NCBI RefSeq assembly: GCF_900091525.1 | Contig: NZ_FMCU01000004.1 | Location: 124,001 to 188,000 of the forward strand | DNA length: 64,000 bases | Origin: Micromonospora matsumotoense | GTDB lineage: Bacteria; Actinomycetota; Actinomycetes; Mycobacteriales; Micromonosporaceae | Reading direction: 5' to 3' | Shown here: one piece after another, positions 25,179 through 34,193 of the stretch | Numbering within the stretch: the first letter of the stretch is position 1 | Layout: each line of letters begins with the position of its first letter | Position numbers and translations under genes: made by a program | Notes under the pieces: model-generated | Told to the model about the DNA's origin: nothing | Seen by the model: the letters and a program-made list of their open reading frames with translations, nothing else | The model's database searches: none

Positions 25179-26411
25179 ATGCACGGTGAGCTTCAGCGCA
25201 TAGTCGACGCCGTCGCCGCCCGGGTGGGGCGTCCCGCCCTCATCGAGGACCGGCGGCAGCGGGTGGTCGTCTACAGCGAACACGACGGGCCGATGGACGA
25301 GGTGCGCCGGATGTCGATCCTGCGCCGGCAGACCACCCCGGAGGTGATCGCCTGGTTCCGCCGGATGGGTGTGCTGACCGCCCGCGAGCCGGTGCGTACC
25401 CCCGCCGACGTCGACCTCGACCTGCTCCCCCGGGTCTGCGTGCCGATCTGGCACGACGACCTGCTGCTCGGGTTCGTCTGGTTCATCGACGACGACGGGT
25501 CGATGACCGACGCCGACATCGCCACCGCGACCGGCGCCTTCACCGACCTGTCGCTGGCGCTCTACCGGGAGAACCTGCTCGGCGAGCTGGCCTCGCAGCG
25601 GGAGGCCGAGGCCACCCGGACCCTGCTGGTGGAGAGTCCCCAGGCCCGCGCGCACGCCGTGCGGGCGCTGCTGGAGGAGGGCACGGTCGCCGGCGACGGC
25701 ACGACCACGGCGGTGGTGGCCCAACTCGCCCCCGCCACCGGGCGGCACCCCGACGAGGTGGCCCGGATCGCGCTGGAACAGGCGCTGGTGGCGACCCGCC
25801 GGTGGCTCGGCGTGCGGGAGTCGCTGCACATGGTCTGGCCCGACCACGGGGTGCTGCTGATCTGCGGTGGCCGGATCGCCGGCCGGCCCACCCCGGCGGC
25901 CGCCGCCGGGCACCTGGACGAGGCACTGGGTCAGGCCACCCGGGGGCTGTCCTCGGTGGAGCGGACGGTGACCGGCATCGGTCAGTCCCGCCCGGGGCTG
26001 GTCGACGCGGTGCAGTCGTACCGGGAGGCGGTGCAGGCCGCCCGGGTCGGCGTCCAGCTGCCGGCGCTCGGGCGGGTGGTCTCCTGGGCCGGCCTCGGCA
26101 TCTACCGGGTGTTGTCCCAGTTGGACGGCCGGCACCTGGACGTCGCCGGGGTGCATCCCGGGTTGGAGCGGCTGCTGCGCGACGACGCCCACCAGGTGCT
26201 GCTGGAGACCCTGGAGGCCTATCTCGACCTGGCCGGCAACGCCCACGCGACCGCCGAGAAACTACGGCTGCACCGGACCACCCTCTACTACCGGCTGCAA
26301 CGGGTCGAGCAGCTCGCCGACACCGACCTCAAGGACGGCAACGAGCGGCTGTGCCTGCACCTGGCGATGAAACTGGGTCGGCTGACCGGCCACTACCGGG
26401 CCCCGTCCTGA
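25179..26411 (+). CDS. PucR-family transcriptional regulator
   Basis: A 410-aa regulator. The N-terminal half looks like a GAF-type sensor (residues about 1-130, e.g. VVYSEHDGPMDEV and VCVPIWHDDLLLGFVWF). The C-terminal PucR helix-turn-helix is at about 345-405 (LETLEAYLDLAGNAHATAE, LRLHRTTLYYRLQRVEQL). The ATG at 25179 has GGGGAG just upstream. PucR proteins often act on the neighbouring divergent gene, here the DapA-family gene. The ligand is not predictable. The last codons run into a 14-bp tandem repeat. Confidence 0.9.
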   Translation: MHGELQRIVDAVAARVGRPALIEDRRQRVVVYSEHDGPMDEVRRMSILRRQTTPEVIAWFRRMGVLTAREPVRTPADVDLDLLPRVCVPIWHDDLLLGFVWFIDDDGSMTDADIATATGAFTDLSLALYRENLLGELASQREAEATRTLLVESPQARAHAVRALLEEGTVAGDGTTTAVVAQLAPATGRHPDEVARIALEQALVATRRWLGVRESLHMVWPDHGVLLICGGRIAGRPTPAAAAGHLDEALGQATRGLSSVERTVTGIGQSRPGLVDAVQSYREAVQAARVGVQLPALGRVVSWAGLGIYRVLSQLDGRHLDVAGVHPGLERLLRDDAHQVLLETLEAYLDLAGNAHATAEKLRLHRTTLYYRLQRVEQLADTDLKDGNERLCLHLAMKLGRLTGHYRAPS

Positions 26412-26446
26412 CCGCCCCGTCCTGACCGCCCCGTCCTGACCGCCCC
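26401..26446. repeat. 14-bp tandem repeat at the PucR stop codon
   Basis: Three exact copies of CCCCGTCCTGACCG plus a partial fourth (CCCCG). Copy 1 includes the stop codon of the PucR gene, so copy-number change would leave the protein unaltered. Confidence 0.9.
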
Positions 26447-26822
26447 GACCGTCGCGTCGACCGTCGGGAGAGGACGTTCGCGCCGCCGTGCTGTGACAGT
26501 CCGTGTCCGGCCGGACAGATCATTGACAGATCCGAGCGGGTACGGCCAGGATGGGCGCACCGATCGGCAATGCCCCCACGACCGACCGTAACCAGGTACG
26601 TCCCCCGCCCGTCACGCAGACCGGATCGGCGCCGGTCCGGCGCCGCCGCGCGTCCGGGAGACACCCGTGTCTCCCGTCGTCCGGTGGGTCGACGTCGTGA
26701 TCGGTCGCCCACCGTCGCCCGGCTGTCGGCGTCCGACCTCCCTGTTTCCGCACCCCCGCCCGACGGCGGGCGCTGCCGCGCGCCGTCGGTCCGTCTCGCA
26801 CCCCCAGGAAAGGTGGCCCGAG
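26412..26822. other. 411-bp intergenic stretch
   Basis: It holds the 14-bp tandem repeat at its left end, a sigma-70-type promoter at 26523-26552 and a leader of about 260 nt before the carboxypeptidase gene. No gene is supported in it. Confidence 0.5.
26523..26552 (+). promoter_or_regulatory. Promoter of the M14 carboxypeptidase gene
   Basis: TTGACA at 26523-26528 and CAGGAT at 26547-26552, separated by 18 bp, match the housekeeping actinomycete promoter pattern. Confidence 0.6.
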
Positions 26823-29258
26823 ATGTCCCGTTCCGCACTCCCCCGCCGCTGGCGGCGGCTACCCGCCGCGACGGCCGCCGGTGTGGCGCTGCTGCTGCTC
26901 GCCGGCCCGGCGACCGCCGGCACCGCCGCTCCGCCCGACCGGGAGGCCGACGCCCCGATCGTGCTCGAACGCTCCGCCGACGAGCAGGCCGACGTGGTGG
27001 AGGTGGTGGTCGACGACACCGCCCGGCTGGACGAGCTGGTCGCCACCGGGGTCGACCTCGACCACCACGTCACCCGCACCGAGGCGGGCATCGTGGTGCA
27101 CGCCGTGGTCACCCCCACCGAGGTCGCCGCGCTCCAGCGGATGGGCTACCGGGTCGGCGCCGTGCTGCACGACGCCGCCGACTCCGCGCAGCGGGTCAGC
27201 GAGCGGGACGCGACGATCGCCGCCCACCAGGCCGAGAACCGGGCGTACACGGCCACCCTGGCGCGCAGCGCCGCCGCCTCGGACGTGAAGATCATCCGGG
27301 CCGACTACTACACCTCCGGCACCAACCAGGTGCTCTCGGTCGAGGCGAAGTGGGCCCAGGGGCAGACCTCCACCAGCGCGCTGACCGTGGCCCGGGACAG
27401 CGGCCCCGGCACCGAGATCGGCTCCGGCGGCACCCAGAACATCTCCCGGTTCGTCGACGCCGGGGTCTACCTCTACCACCGGGGCGCCGCCGCCGTCACC
27501 GCCCGGCCGCAACGCATCCAGATCACCAGCCCCACCGGGGACGTGGCGGTCGCCGAGGTCTCCGAGTGGCTGCCGATCCCGGCCGACAGCCCGGAAGGGC
27601 CCGGCTACCAGAAGGACTTCGTCACCAGCTACCTCACCCCGACCGAGCTGTACGACCGGATCAAGCGGCTGGCCGACGCCTACCCGCAGCTCGCCGAGGT
27701 GGTGAAGCTGCCGTACCAGACCAACGGGTACCGGCGTAAGGCGCAGGTGGTGCTCGGCGGGACCAACGCCACCCGGGTCGCGGTGGACTCGCTCGCCTGG
27801 GGGCACGAGGGCGGCAACGACATCACCGTCGCGCTGGCCGACCCGGGCGCGGCCGACCGGCCGCTCGCGGTCACGGTGACCGGCAAGGACATCCGGGTCA
27901 GCCTGGCCACCGATGCCGCCGGGGCGGTGACCAGCACCGCCGCCCAGGTCGCCGCGGCGCTGACCGCCGAGGCGGGTGCGCTGGTCACGGCGTACACCTA
28001 TCGGGGTGACGCCGGTGCCGGGGTGGTCGCGCCGGTCGCGCCGACGCCGCTGACGGACAACCTGAAGGCCCCGGCCGGGGTGTCCCGCGACCCGCATCCG
28101 GTGTACGCCATCCGAATCGGCAAGTACCGGGACGGCTCCCGCACCGGCGTGCTCGCGTACGCCCAGGAGCACGCCCGGGAGTGGGTCCCGCCGTTGGTGA
28201 CCATCGAGACCGCCGAGCGGCTGCTGCGCAACCACGCCACCGACGAGAACACCAAGCAGCTGCTGCGCACCCTGGACATCTGGATCGTCCCGTCGATCAA
28301 CCCGGACGGCGGGCACTACTCGTTCTACGACTACGCCTCGCAGCGGCGCAACATGACCAACCACTGTGCCCCGGGCGGCGCCACCGACGCGCTGGCCCGC
28401 AACTCGTGGGGGGTGGACAACAACCGCAACTACACCGAGTACAGCCTCTTCGACGGCTACTCGGGGGCGTCGGCGAGCTGCACCGGCGACACGTACGCCG
28501 GGCCGAGCGAGCTGTCCGAGCCGGAGAACCGCAACGTCGACTGGCTGGCCCAGCGGCCCAACATGAAGTTCTCGATGAACCTGCACTCCTCCGGCAACTA
28601 CTTCATGTGGTCGCCGGGCGCGTACGCCACCCCGGGGCGGATCTCCGCGCCCCGGCCGACGCTGGCCGACGAGTCGTTCTTCTGGGGCGCGTCGTCGCGG
28701 ATCCTCACCGCCATCAAGCGGCACCGCAACATGGCGGTCACCCCGGCCCGGACCGGCCCGATCTCCGACGTGCTCTACTCGGCGGCCGGCAACTCCGGCG
28801 ACATGCTCTGGTACAAGTACGGCATCTACGCCTGGAACTTCGAGGTCGGCACCAGCTTCCAGCCGACCTGGGACGAGGCGCACCAGGAGGCCATGGAGTT
28901 CAGCAACGGCCTGGTCGAGCTGCTGCGGGTGGCCCGGGACTTCGACAAGGACAAGAAGCGTCCGACCAGCACCCTGGCGGTCGCGCCGAGCCCGACCGAG
29001 GGCACGGTCAGCGTCCGGTTCGACGTGAGCGAGCCGGCGGCGGTGTTCTACACCCTCGACGGCAGCCGGCCGACGTTCGACTCCATCCTGTACGCCTCGG
29101 GGGGCATCCGGGAGGGGGGCGAGACGCTGACCGTCCCGGTCGGCGCCAAGGTCCACTGGTTCTCGGTGGACGCCGCCGGCAACATCGAACGTAACTACCG
29201 GCCGGACGACGCCAGCTTGACCTTCAACCGGGGCTGGGCGACCCTGCCCACCGGCTGA
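26823..29258 (+). CDS. Secreted zinc carboxypeptidase (M14)
   Basis: An 811-aa exported metallocarboxypeptidase. The signal peptide is residues 1-36 (AAGVALLLLAGPATAGTAA). A pro-region follows to about residue 280. The M14 domain at about 285-720 has zinc ligands His450 and Glu453 in QEHAREW and His588 in NLHSSGN, and catalytic Glu674 in WNFEVGTSF. A C-terminal beta-sandwich resembling the chitobiase/FN3-like CHB_HEX type lies at about 735-805 (AVFYTLDGSRPTFDSILY). The ATG at 26823 has AGGAAAGG upstream. The insertion between LAWGHEGGND and the zinc motif, about 100 residues, is longer than in typical M14 enzymes and looks like a phage-tail/baseplate-like beta module or PA-type insert. It is monocistronic with its own promoter and terminator. 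Confidence 0.9.
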   Translation: MSRSALPRRWRRLPAATAAGVALLLLAGPATAGTAAPPDREADAPIVLERSADEQADVVEVVVDDTARLDELVATGVDLDHHVTRTEAGIVVHAVVTPTEVAALQRMGYRVGAVLHDAADSAQRVSERDATIAAHQAENRAYTATLARSAAASDVKIIRADYYTSGTNQVLSVEAKWAQGQTSTSALTVARDSGPGTEIGSGGTQNISRFVDAGVYLYHRGAAAVTARPQRIQITSPTGDVAVAEVSEWLPIPADSPEGPGYQKDFVTSYLTPTELYDRIKRLADAYPQLAEVVKLPYQTNGYRRKAQVVLGGTNATRVAVDSLAWGHEGGNDITVALADPGAADRPLAVTVTGKDIRVSLATDAAGAVTSTAAQVAAALTAEAGALVTAYTYRGDAGAGVVAPVAPTPLTDNLKAPAGVSRDPHPVYAIRIGKYRDGSRTGVLAYAQEHAREWVPPLVTIETAERLLRNHATDENTKQLLRTLDIWIVPSINPDGGHYSFYDYASQRRNMTNHCAPGGATDALARNSWGVDNNRNYTEYSLFDGYSGASASCTGDTYAGPSELSEPENRNVDWLAQRPNMKFSMNLHSSGNYFMWSPGAYATPGRISAPRPTLADESFFWGASSRILTAIKRHRNMAVTPARTGPISDVLYSAAGNSGDMLWYKYGIYAWNFEVGTSFQPTWDEAHQEAMEFSNGLVELLRVARDFDKDKKRPTSTLAVAPSPTEGTVSVRFDVSEPAAVFYTLDGSRPTFDSILYASGGIREGGETLTVPVGAKVHWFSVDAAGNIERNYRPDDASLTFNRGWATLPTG

Positions 29259-29271
29259 GGTCCGGAATGCG

Positions 29272-29305
29272 CCAGCGGGGGTCCGCGCCGCCGGACCCCC
29301 GCTGG
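29272..29305. terminator. Bidirectional 14-bp hairpin
   Basis: CCAGCGGGGGTCCG at 29272-29285 pairs exactly with 29292-29305 around a 6-nt loop. It sits between two convergent genes (stops at 29258 and 29316) and can serve both. Confidence 0.85.
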
Positions 29306-29315
29306 TCGACCGGGC

Positions 29316-29996
29316 TCAGTCCTCGGCCCGCCACCGGTAGAACTCCGTCGCCACCGCGTCCAGCGGGCTGCCCCAGGTCTCCGGGTCGAACGGGCTGATG
29401 TACGGGCTGAGATCGTCCATGATCTTGGCGAAGACCGGCTGGTCGTGGCGTTGCTCCACGGCGCCGTCGAACGGTTCGCCGACGCGCTCCAGCACGTGCA
29501 GGTAGACGTCGTCGATCGAGTACAGCCACCGTCCGGTGACCCCCATCATGCCGGGCAGCGGGCCGGCGTCGGACTCGGCGAAGATCTGCGCGACGGTGGG
29601 TTCCGCACCGGGCTTGATCCGGGCCACGATGACCGTCCGGCTCGGCTCGCCCGCGTCGGCCGGCAACCCGGCACCCTCGGTCGACGCCCACCGGTAGAAC
29701 TCCTTGGCCACCGAGTCCGACGGGTTCTTCCAGTCCCGGGGGTAGGGCGTCACGTACGGGCCGATCTTCTCGGCGATCTGCTGGAAGGCGGGCAGCCCCC
29801 GGGTCTGCCCGGTCACCTTCGGGTCCGCGTCCCGCTCGATCAGGTGGATGTAGAGGCCGTGGAAGGACAACAGGGTCCGCCCGACCACGCCCAGGTCCTG
29901 CGGCCTGGTGGTCCGGTCGTAGTACCCGAACACGTCGGCGACGGTCTGCTCGCTGCCCGGCACCATGCGACAGACGATCACGTTGCGGAAGGTCAT
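29316..29996 (-). CDS. Duplicated TcmI-family polyketide cyclase
   Basis: A 226-aa protein made of two homologous TcmI-type cyclase domains, residues about 1-108 and 118-226. Known TcmI cyclases are about 109 aa and act in aromatic polyketide ring closure. Each half starts with a beta strand plus Gly/Glu turn (NVIVCRMVPGSEQTVADVF; TVIVARIKPGAEPTVAQIF) and ends with a matching segment (SVAKEFYRWAS; AVATEFYRWRA). It is the last gene of the operon that starts at 33895, 16 bp after the P450. The cyclase or aromatase role is inferred from family; a single-chain pseudo-dimer is the likely structure. Confidence 0.88.
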   Translation of the reverse strand: MTFRNVIVCRMVPGSEQTVADVFGYYDRTTRPQDLGVVGRTLLSFHGLYIHLIERDADPKVTGQTRGLPAFQQIAEKIGPYVTPYPRDWKNPSDSVAKEFYRWASTEGAGLPADAGEPSRTVIVARIKPGAEPTVAQIFAESDAGPLPGMMGVTGRWLYSIDDVYLHVLERVGEPFDGAVEQRHDQPVFAKIMDDLSPYISPFDPETWGSPLDAVATEFYRWRAED

Positions 29997-30012
29997 GGAA
30001 GCTCCTCGGAGA

Positions 30013-31302
30013 TCAGACGGTACGGGTCGGCTCGGTGGGGCGGGTGCGACTGGCCGGCGGGTACGACACCGGCGGGGCGGAGGCGGTGAACCGGACCGGC
30101 AGCTCCAACAGGCCCCGGAACGGTGACGCCGCCGGCAACCGACGCAGCGCGGCGGCCGGCACCCCGAGGCGCAACCCGGGCAACCGGCGCAGCAACGCCG
30201 CCAGAGCGATCTGGGCCTCCATCCGGGCCAGCGAGACCCCGAGGCAGTAGTGCACGCCGTGGCCGAAGCCCAGGTGCGGCCCGCGGACCCGGCGCAGGTC
30301 CAGCCGGTCCGGGGCGACGAAGTGCGCCGGATCGTGGTTGGCCGCGTTGAGCACCACGCCGACGATCGACCCGGCCGGGATGCGTACCCCCTGGTATTCG
30401 ACGTCCTCGGTGGCGACCCGGGGGCTGGCCACCGGCAGCGGGCCGTCGAAGCGCAGCAGCTCCTCGATCGCCGAGGGCAACAGATCCGGGGTGTCGCGCA
30501 GCAGGTCGAGCTGGTCGGGGTGGGTCAGCAGGGCCACCGTCGCGTTGCCCAGGAAGTCCGCGGTGGTCTGGTGCCCGGCGAACAGCAGCAGGAAGCTGGT
30601 GGTGACCAGTTCCGCCTCGGACAGTCGACCGTCCTGGTCGCAGCCCTCGATCAACGCGCTGATGATGTCGTCGGCCGGCGCGACCCGCTTGGCGGCCACC
30701 AGCTCCGCCAGGTAGTGGTGCAGCCGGACCTGCGCCTCGCCCACCGCCGCCCGTTCCTCCGCCGGGGGTCGCCGCGACGACCCGGAGGTCCGGATCACCT
30801 GGGTCCAGTCCAGCACCCGGTCCTGGTCGGCCCGGGGCACCCCGAGCAGTTCACAGATCACCACCATCGGCAACGGGATCGCGAAGTCGTGCATCAGCTC
30901 GGCCCGGCCCTGCGCGACGAACCCGTCGATCAGGCCGTCGACGATCTGCCGCACCCGGGGTCGCAGCGCCTCGATCCGGCGCGGCGCGAACGCCTGCGAC
31001 ACCATCCGGCGCAACCGGGTGTGCTCCGGCGGGTCCGAGTTGAGCATGTTGCGGTTCAACGCCTCGGAGTTCGGGCCGAAGAGCTGGAGATAGTGCTGGC
31101 CGGGGCCGTAGAGGTCCTTGGACAACCGGGGGTCGGTCAGCGCCGCCCGCGCGTCGTCGAACCGGGTGAGCAGGTACGAGTCGAACCGGGGCGAGCTGAC
31201 CGGGCAGACCGGCGCGTCCGTGCGCAGCCGGGCGAAGGACGGGTAGGGGTCGGCGGCGAACTGTTCGGTGTAGAGCTGCGACGCGGGCACCGGCTCGGTC
31301 AT
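30013..31302 (-). CDS. Cytochrome P450
   Basis: A 429-aa soluble bacterial P450 of the CYP105/107-like class. The heme-binding loop is FGHGVHYCLG with Cys353. The K-helix ExxR lies in EELLRF. The I-helix is LLFAGHQTTADF, with Gln where most relatives have Glu or Asp before the TT pair. The early motif NMLNSDPPEHTRLRRMVSQAF is typical. ATGA at 31302-31299 overlaps the ABM gene stop, so it is co-translated. It would hydroxylate or couple an aromatic substrate made or processed by its operon partners. No ferredoxin gene is adjacent. Confidence 0.93.
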   Translation of the reverse strand: MTEPVPASQLYTEQFAADPYPSFARLRTDAPVCPVSSPRFDSYLLTRFDDARAALTDPRLSKDLYGPGQHYLQLFGPNSEALNRNMLNSDPPEHTRLRRMVSQAFAPRRIEALRPRVRQIVDGLIDGFVAQGRAELMHDFAIPLPMVVICELLGVPRADQDRVLDWTQVIRTSGSSRRPPAEERAAVGEAQVRLHHYLAELVAAKRVAPADDIISALIEGCDQDGRLSEAELVTTSFLLLFAGHQTTADFLGNATVALLTHPDQLDLLRDTPDLLPSAIEELLRFDGPLPVASPRVATEDVEYQGVRIPAGSIVGVVLNAANHDPAHFVAPDRLDLRRVRGPHLGFGHGVHYCLGVSLARMEAQIALAALLRRLPGLRLGVPAAALRRLPAASPFRGLLELPVRFTASAPPVSYPPASRTRPTEPTRTV

Positions 31303-31619
31303 CTGGTCTCCTCCGCCCTGCTGGGCATGCTGTGCAGCACCTGGTAGGTGTGTCGTTCGGCGGATTCCCGCAGGTCACGCACCACCCGCAGCAGCCGGTC
31401 GCGGTGTTCGCTGCGGCCGAAGGCGTCCAACCGTTCCCGGTCCGCCCAGTCGCTGATGATCAGGTAGCTGCGCGGGTCGTCGGCGTCGCGGACGAGATCC
31501 TGCCGCAGGCACCCGTCGAGCAGCCGGATCTGTGCCGCCGCCGAGAGCCACTCCGCCTCGAACCGCTCCGCGCAGCCCTCGCGGGTCCGCATGGCGAGCA
31601 CGGTGCGCACCGCCGTCAT
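31299..31619 (-). CDS. Antibiotic biosynthesis monooxygenase (ABM) family protein
   Basis: A 106-aa ferredoxin-like alpha/beta-barrel protein of the ABM type, whose members include cofactor-free anthrone oxygenases such as TcmH and ActVA-Orf6. It starts TVLAMRTREGCAERFEAEW and contains QDLVRDADDPRSYLIISDW, closely parallel to ABM domain 1 of the fusion protein upstream (RDLFVDAHDPRTFVIATEW). Both ends overlap neighbouring genes by ATGA (31619-31616 and 31302-31299), tying four genes into one translated unit. Whether it oxygenates or serves as a cyclase-like helper is unknown. Confidence 0.88.
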   Translation of the reverse strand: MTAVRTVLAMRTREGCAERFEAEWLSAAAQIRLLDGCLRQDLVRDADDPRSYLIISDWADRERLDAFGRSEHRDRLLRVVRDLRESAERHTYQVLHSMPSRAEETR

Positions 31620-33895
31620 CGCGCACCCCCGAAGACCAGGTGCAGGTTCTTGCGCAGCGCGTCGGCGTCGATCGGCTGGCTGCGGAAGCCGACGTGACCG
31701 TCCGGGCGGATCAGGTAGAGGGCGGTGCCGGCCACCCCGTACCGGGCCCGGAACTCGCCCCCGGTGTCGCGCACCACCGGCGGCGCGAGCAGCCCCGGCT
31801 CCTCGGCGTCCGGGCTGAGCAGCAGGTAGACGTCGATCTCGCCCCGGCTCAGGGCGCGGACATCGGCAGCGAGCCCCGCCACGGCGGCCACCGCCGCCGG
31901 CTGCGCCGACCGGTCGGCGTAGACCAGCAGGGTGTGCCGGGTGCCGCCGGTCAGATCGCGCAACCGCAGCGGATGCCCGACCCCCTGCCGGGCCAACCCG
32001 TCCAGGTCGGGGGCGCGGTCACCGGGACGCGGGCCGACGCGCAGCGCCTCGGGGTCGGTCACGCACTCCCCGACCAGCGGGCTGTCGGCATAGCTGAGCA
32101 GCAGGGACATCTCCTGGCGGAACTGCCGCTCCAGGTCGGCGCGGTCCAGTTCGTCGGTGAACGCCATCCGCACCGCCCGGCCGACGATCTCCTCCCCCTC
32201 CGGGCGGCGTTCGGCCTCGTAGCTGTCGAGCAGCCCGGGAGCGGCCACCCCCCGCGCCGCCAGGGCCACCTTCCAGGCCAGGTTCCAGGCGTCCTGGATG
32301 CCGGTGTTCATCCCCTGCCCACCGGCGGGTGGGTGGAGGTGGGCCGCGTCACCGGCCACGAAGACCCGGCCGTGGCCGTACCGGTCGACGATGCCGTGGC
32401 TGATCCGGAACACCGACGACCAGCGCAGGTTCGCCGCCCGGGTGCCCGGTGGGGCCAGCCGGTCCAGGGCGGCCTGCACGTCGTCGAGGCTCGGCTCGGC
32501 CAGCTCCTCGCTGAACCCGGGCGGGGCGTCCCGGCCGCCGGTCTGGGCGAAGAACCGGGGCGGCGCGAGGGTCGCGATCCGGTACCGGCCCGCACCGCGC
32601 AGTGGGACGCAGACCAGCATGCCGTCCATCTGGCCGTCGGTCTGGTGCAGGAACCGCAGCAGGTGCCCGTCCGGCATGTCCCAGTTCACGTCGACGTCGG
32701 CGAGCATGAACAGCTGCGGGAACCGGCCCAGCCCACCCGAGAAGGTCAGCCCGAGCAGGTCACGGACCCGGCTGTGCGCACCGTCGGCGCCGATGAGGTA
32801 CTGCGCCCGCACCGTCTGGGTGCCGCCACCGGCGAGCGCCAGGGTGGCCAGCACGCCGTCCGCGCCCTGGGTGAACCCGGTCAGCTCCGCGCCGCGCTGC
32901 GGCCGTACGCCGAGGGTGGCCAGCCGGTCGGTGAGGATGCGCTCGGTCTCGTACTGGGGCAGGCCGAGGTGCGCGTACGGCAGGTCGGGCAGCTCCCAGC
33001 TCATCCGGTGGGTCTGGGTGCCGTTGACGAACACCACGTTGCCGGTGAGCCAGGTGCCGGCGTCCATCGCCTCCCGCACGATGCCCTGCTCCGCCCAGAT
33101 CTCCATGGTGCGGCAGTGCACGCCGATCGCCTTGTCCGCCTGGGCGGGCGGGGCGACCAGCTTGTCCACCACCCGGCAGTCGATGCCGCGCCGGGCCAGC
33201 TCGACGGCGGCGGTCAGCCCGGTCGGCCCCGCCCCGACGATGAGTACGTCCGTTGTCGTGTGCACGTCGGTCTCCCTACCGGTGGTGGCTGCCCGGTCGG
33301 TGCCGGGATGAGCCGCGAGGTGGAACAGGCGGCGGCGGAAGTCGAGCAGGAACGGCGCGATCGGCCCGGCCTCCTCCCGCGCGTGCGCCGGGTTGGCGAC
33401 CCAGCGGTGGAACTCCGCCTCGGTGCGCCACTCGGCCAAGATGTGGTGGACGTCCGTGCCGGGCTCGCGCAGCAGGTCCTCGCGCAGGTAGCCGGGGACC
33501 CCGGCCATCCGGGCGGTCACCTCGGCGTGGCCCCGGTGGAACTCGGCGAGCCGGGCGGCCGGCACGGTGACCTCGACGTCCACCAGGATCGTCAGGTGCT
33601 CGCCGGGCCGGTCGCGCATCACCCGCTGGTCGTCGGCGGTGGGTGGCGCGCACCCGGCGCGCAGGGCGTCGGCGAGGTCGGCGGCCACCGCGCCGTCCTC
33701 GTAGTCGCGCAGGGCCGCGTCGTCGACCCACTCGGTGGCGATGACGAACGTGCGGGGGTCGTGCGCGTCCACGAACAGGTCCCGGCGCAGGTTGCCGGGC
33801 AGTGCACCGATCTGTGCCGCAGCCGTGCGCCAGGCCGACCGGACGGCCTGTTCGGCACCGGGACGCGCGCGGATCCGGAGCATTGTCCTGATCAT
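31616..33895 (-). CDS. Fusion: two ABM domains + PHBH-type FAD monooxygenase + thioredoxin-like tail
   Basis: A single 759-codon frame. ABM domain 1 is at residues 1-90 and ABM domain 2 at about 100-195. The FAD-dependent aromatic hydroxylase spans about 213-570, with GAGPTGLTAAVELARRG (FAD-binding), YLIGADGAHSRVRDLLG (DG motif) and VFVAGDAAHLHPPAGGQGMN (GD motif). A thioredoxin-like C-terminal domain of the PgaE/MhpA type extends to the end. The ATG at 33895 has AAGGGAG upstream. A second good site, AGGGAGA at 33271-33277, precedes GTG 33265 (codon 211), so a separate 549-aa hydroxylase could also be made. It is the first gene of the tailoring operon. Its substrate is presumably an aromatic polyketide or quinone. 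Confidence 0.9.
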   Translation of the reverse strand: MIRTMLRIRARPGAEQAVRSAWRTAAAQIGALPGNLRRDLFVDAHDPRTFVIATEWVDDAALRDYEDGAVAADLADALRAGCAPPTADDQRVMRDRPGEHLTILVDVEVTVPAARLAEFHRGHAEVTARMAGVPGYLREDLLREPGTDVHHILAEWRTEAEFHRWVANPAHAREEAGPIAPFLLDFRRRLFHLAAHPGTDRAATTGRETDVHTTTDVLIVGAGPTGLTAAVELARRGIDCRVVDKLVAPPAQADKAIGVHCRTMEIWAEQGIVREAMDAGTWLTGNVVFVNGTQTHRMSWELPDLPYAHLGLPQYETERILTDRLATLGVRPQRGAELTGFTQGADGVLATLALAGGGTQTVRAQYLIGADGAHSRVRDLLGLTFSGGLGRFPQLFMLADVDVNWDMPDGHLLRFLHQTDGQMDGMLVCVPLRGAGRYRIATLAPPRFFAQTGGRDAPPGFSEELAEPSLDDVQAALDRLAPPGTRAANLRWSSVFRISHGIVDRYGHGRVFVAGDAAHLHPPAGGQGMNTGIQDAWNLAWKVALAARGVAAPGLLDSYEAERRPEGEEIVGRAVRMAFTDELDRADLERQFRQEMSLLLSYADSPLVGECVTDPEALRVGPRPGDRAPDLDGLARQGVGHPLRLRDLTGGTRHTLLVYADRSAQPAAVAAVAGLAADVRALSRGEIDVYLLLSPDAEEPGLLAPPVVRDTGGEFRARYGVAGTALYLIRPDGHVGFRSQPIDADALRKNLHLVFGGAR

Positions 33896-34193
33896 GAGGT
33901 CTCCCTTGACGGCCTGCCCGGACGAGGGTCCGACCGCCGGGAACCTGCACCGGCGCGTCGTCGTTCGACCCTGTCGCAGCGCGCGTCACCCCGCCGTCAC
34001 CGGGGAGCCGACCCGGGTCGCCCCCCGTTGACGCCGCCGGGACGGCCCACCCACCCGGACCGTCTCCGCCGCCGGACCCAGACCGACGGCCGCCACCGCA
34101 CGCCCACTGCGGGACCGGTCGGGGCGGCGCACGCAGCTCAGGACCGACGGTCACCGGGCGTGGCTCAGGAGCGGCGGTCGCCGCGCGCAGGAC

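Noticed and set aside
24957..26246. N-terminal extension of the DapA-family gene (735-codon frame)
   Set aside because: The extension is antisense to the PucR gene; the GTG at 24956 with AGGAGGGA fits the family start.
29316..33895. Complete type II polyketide cluster
   Set aside because: No ketosynthase, chain-length factor or acyl carrier protein motif is seen on either strand of the window; only tailoring enzymes are present.
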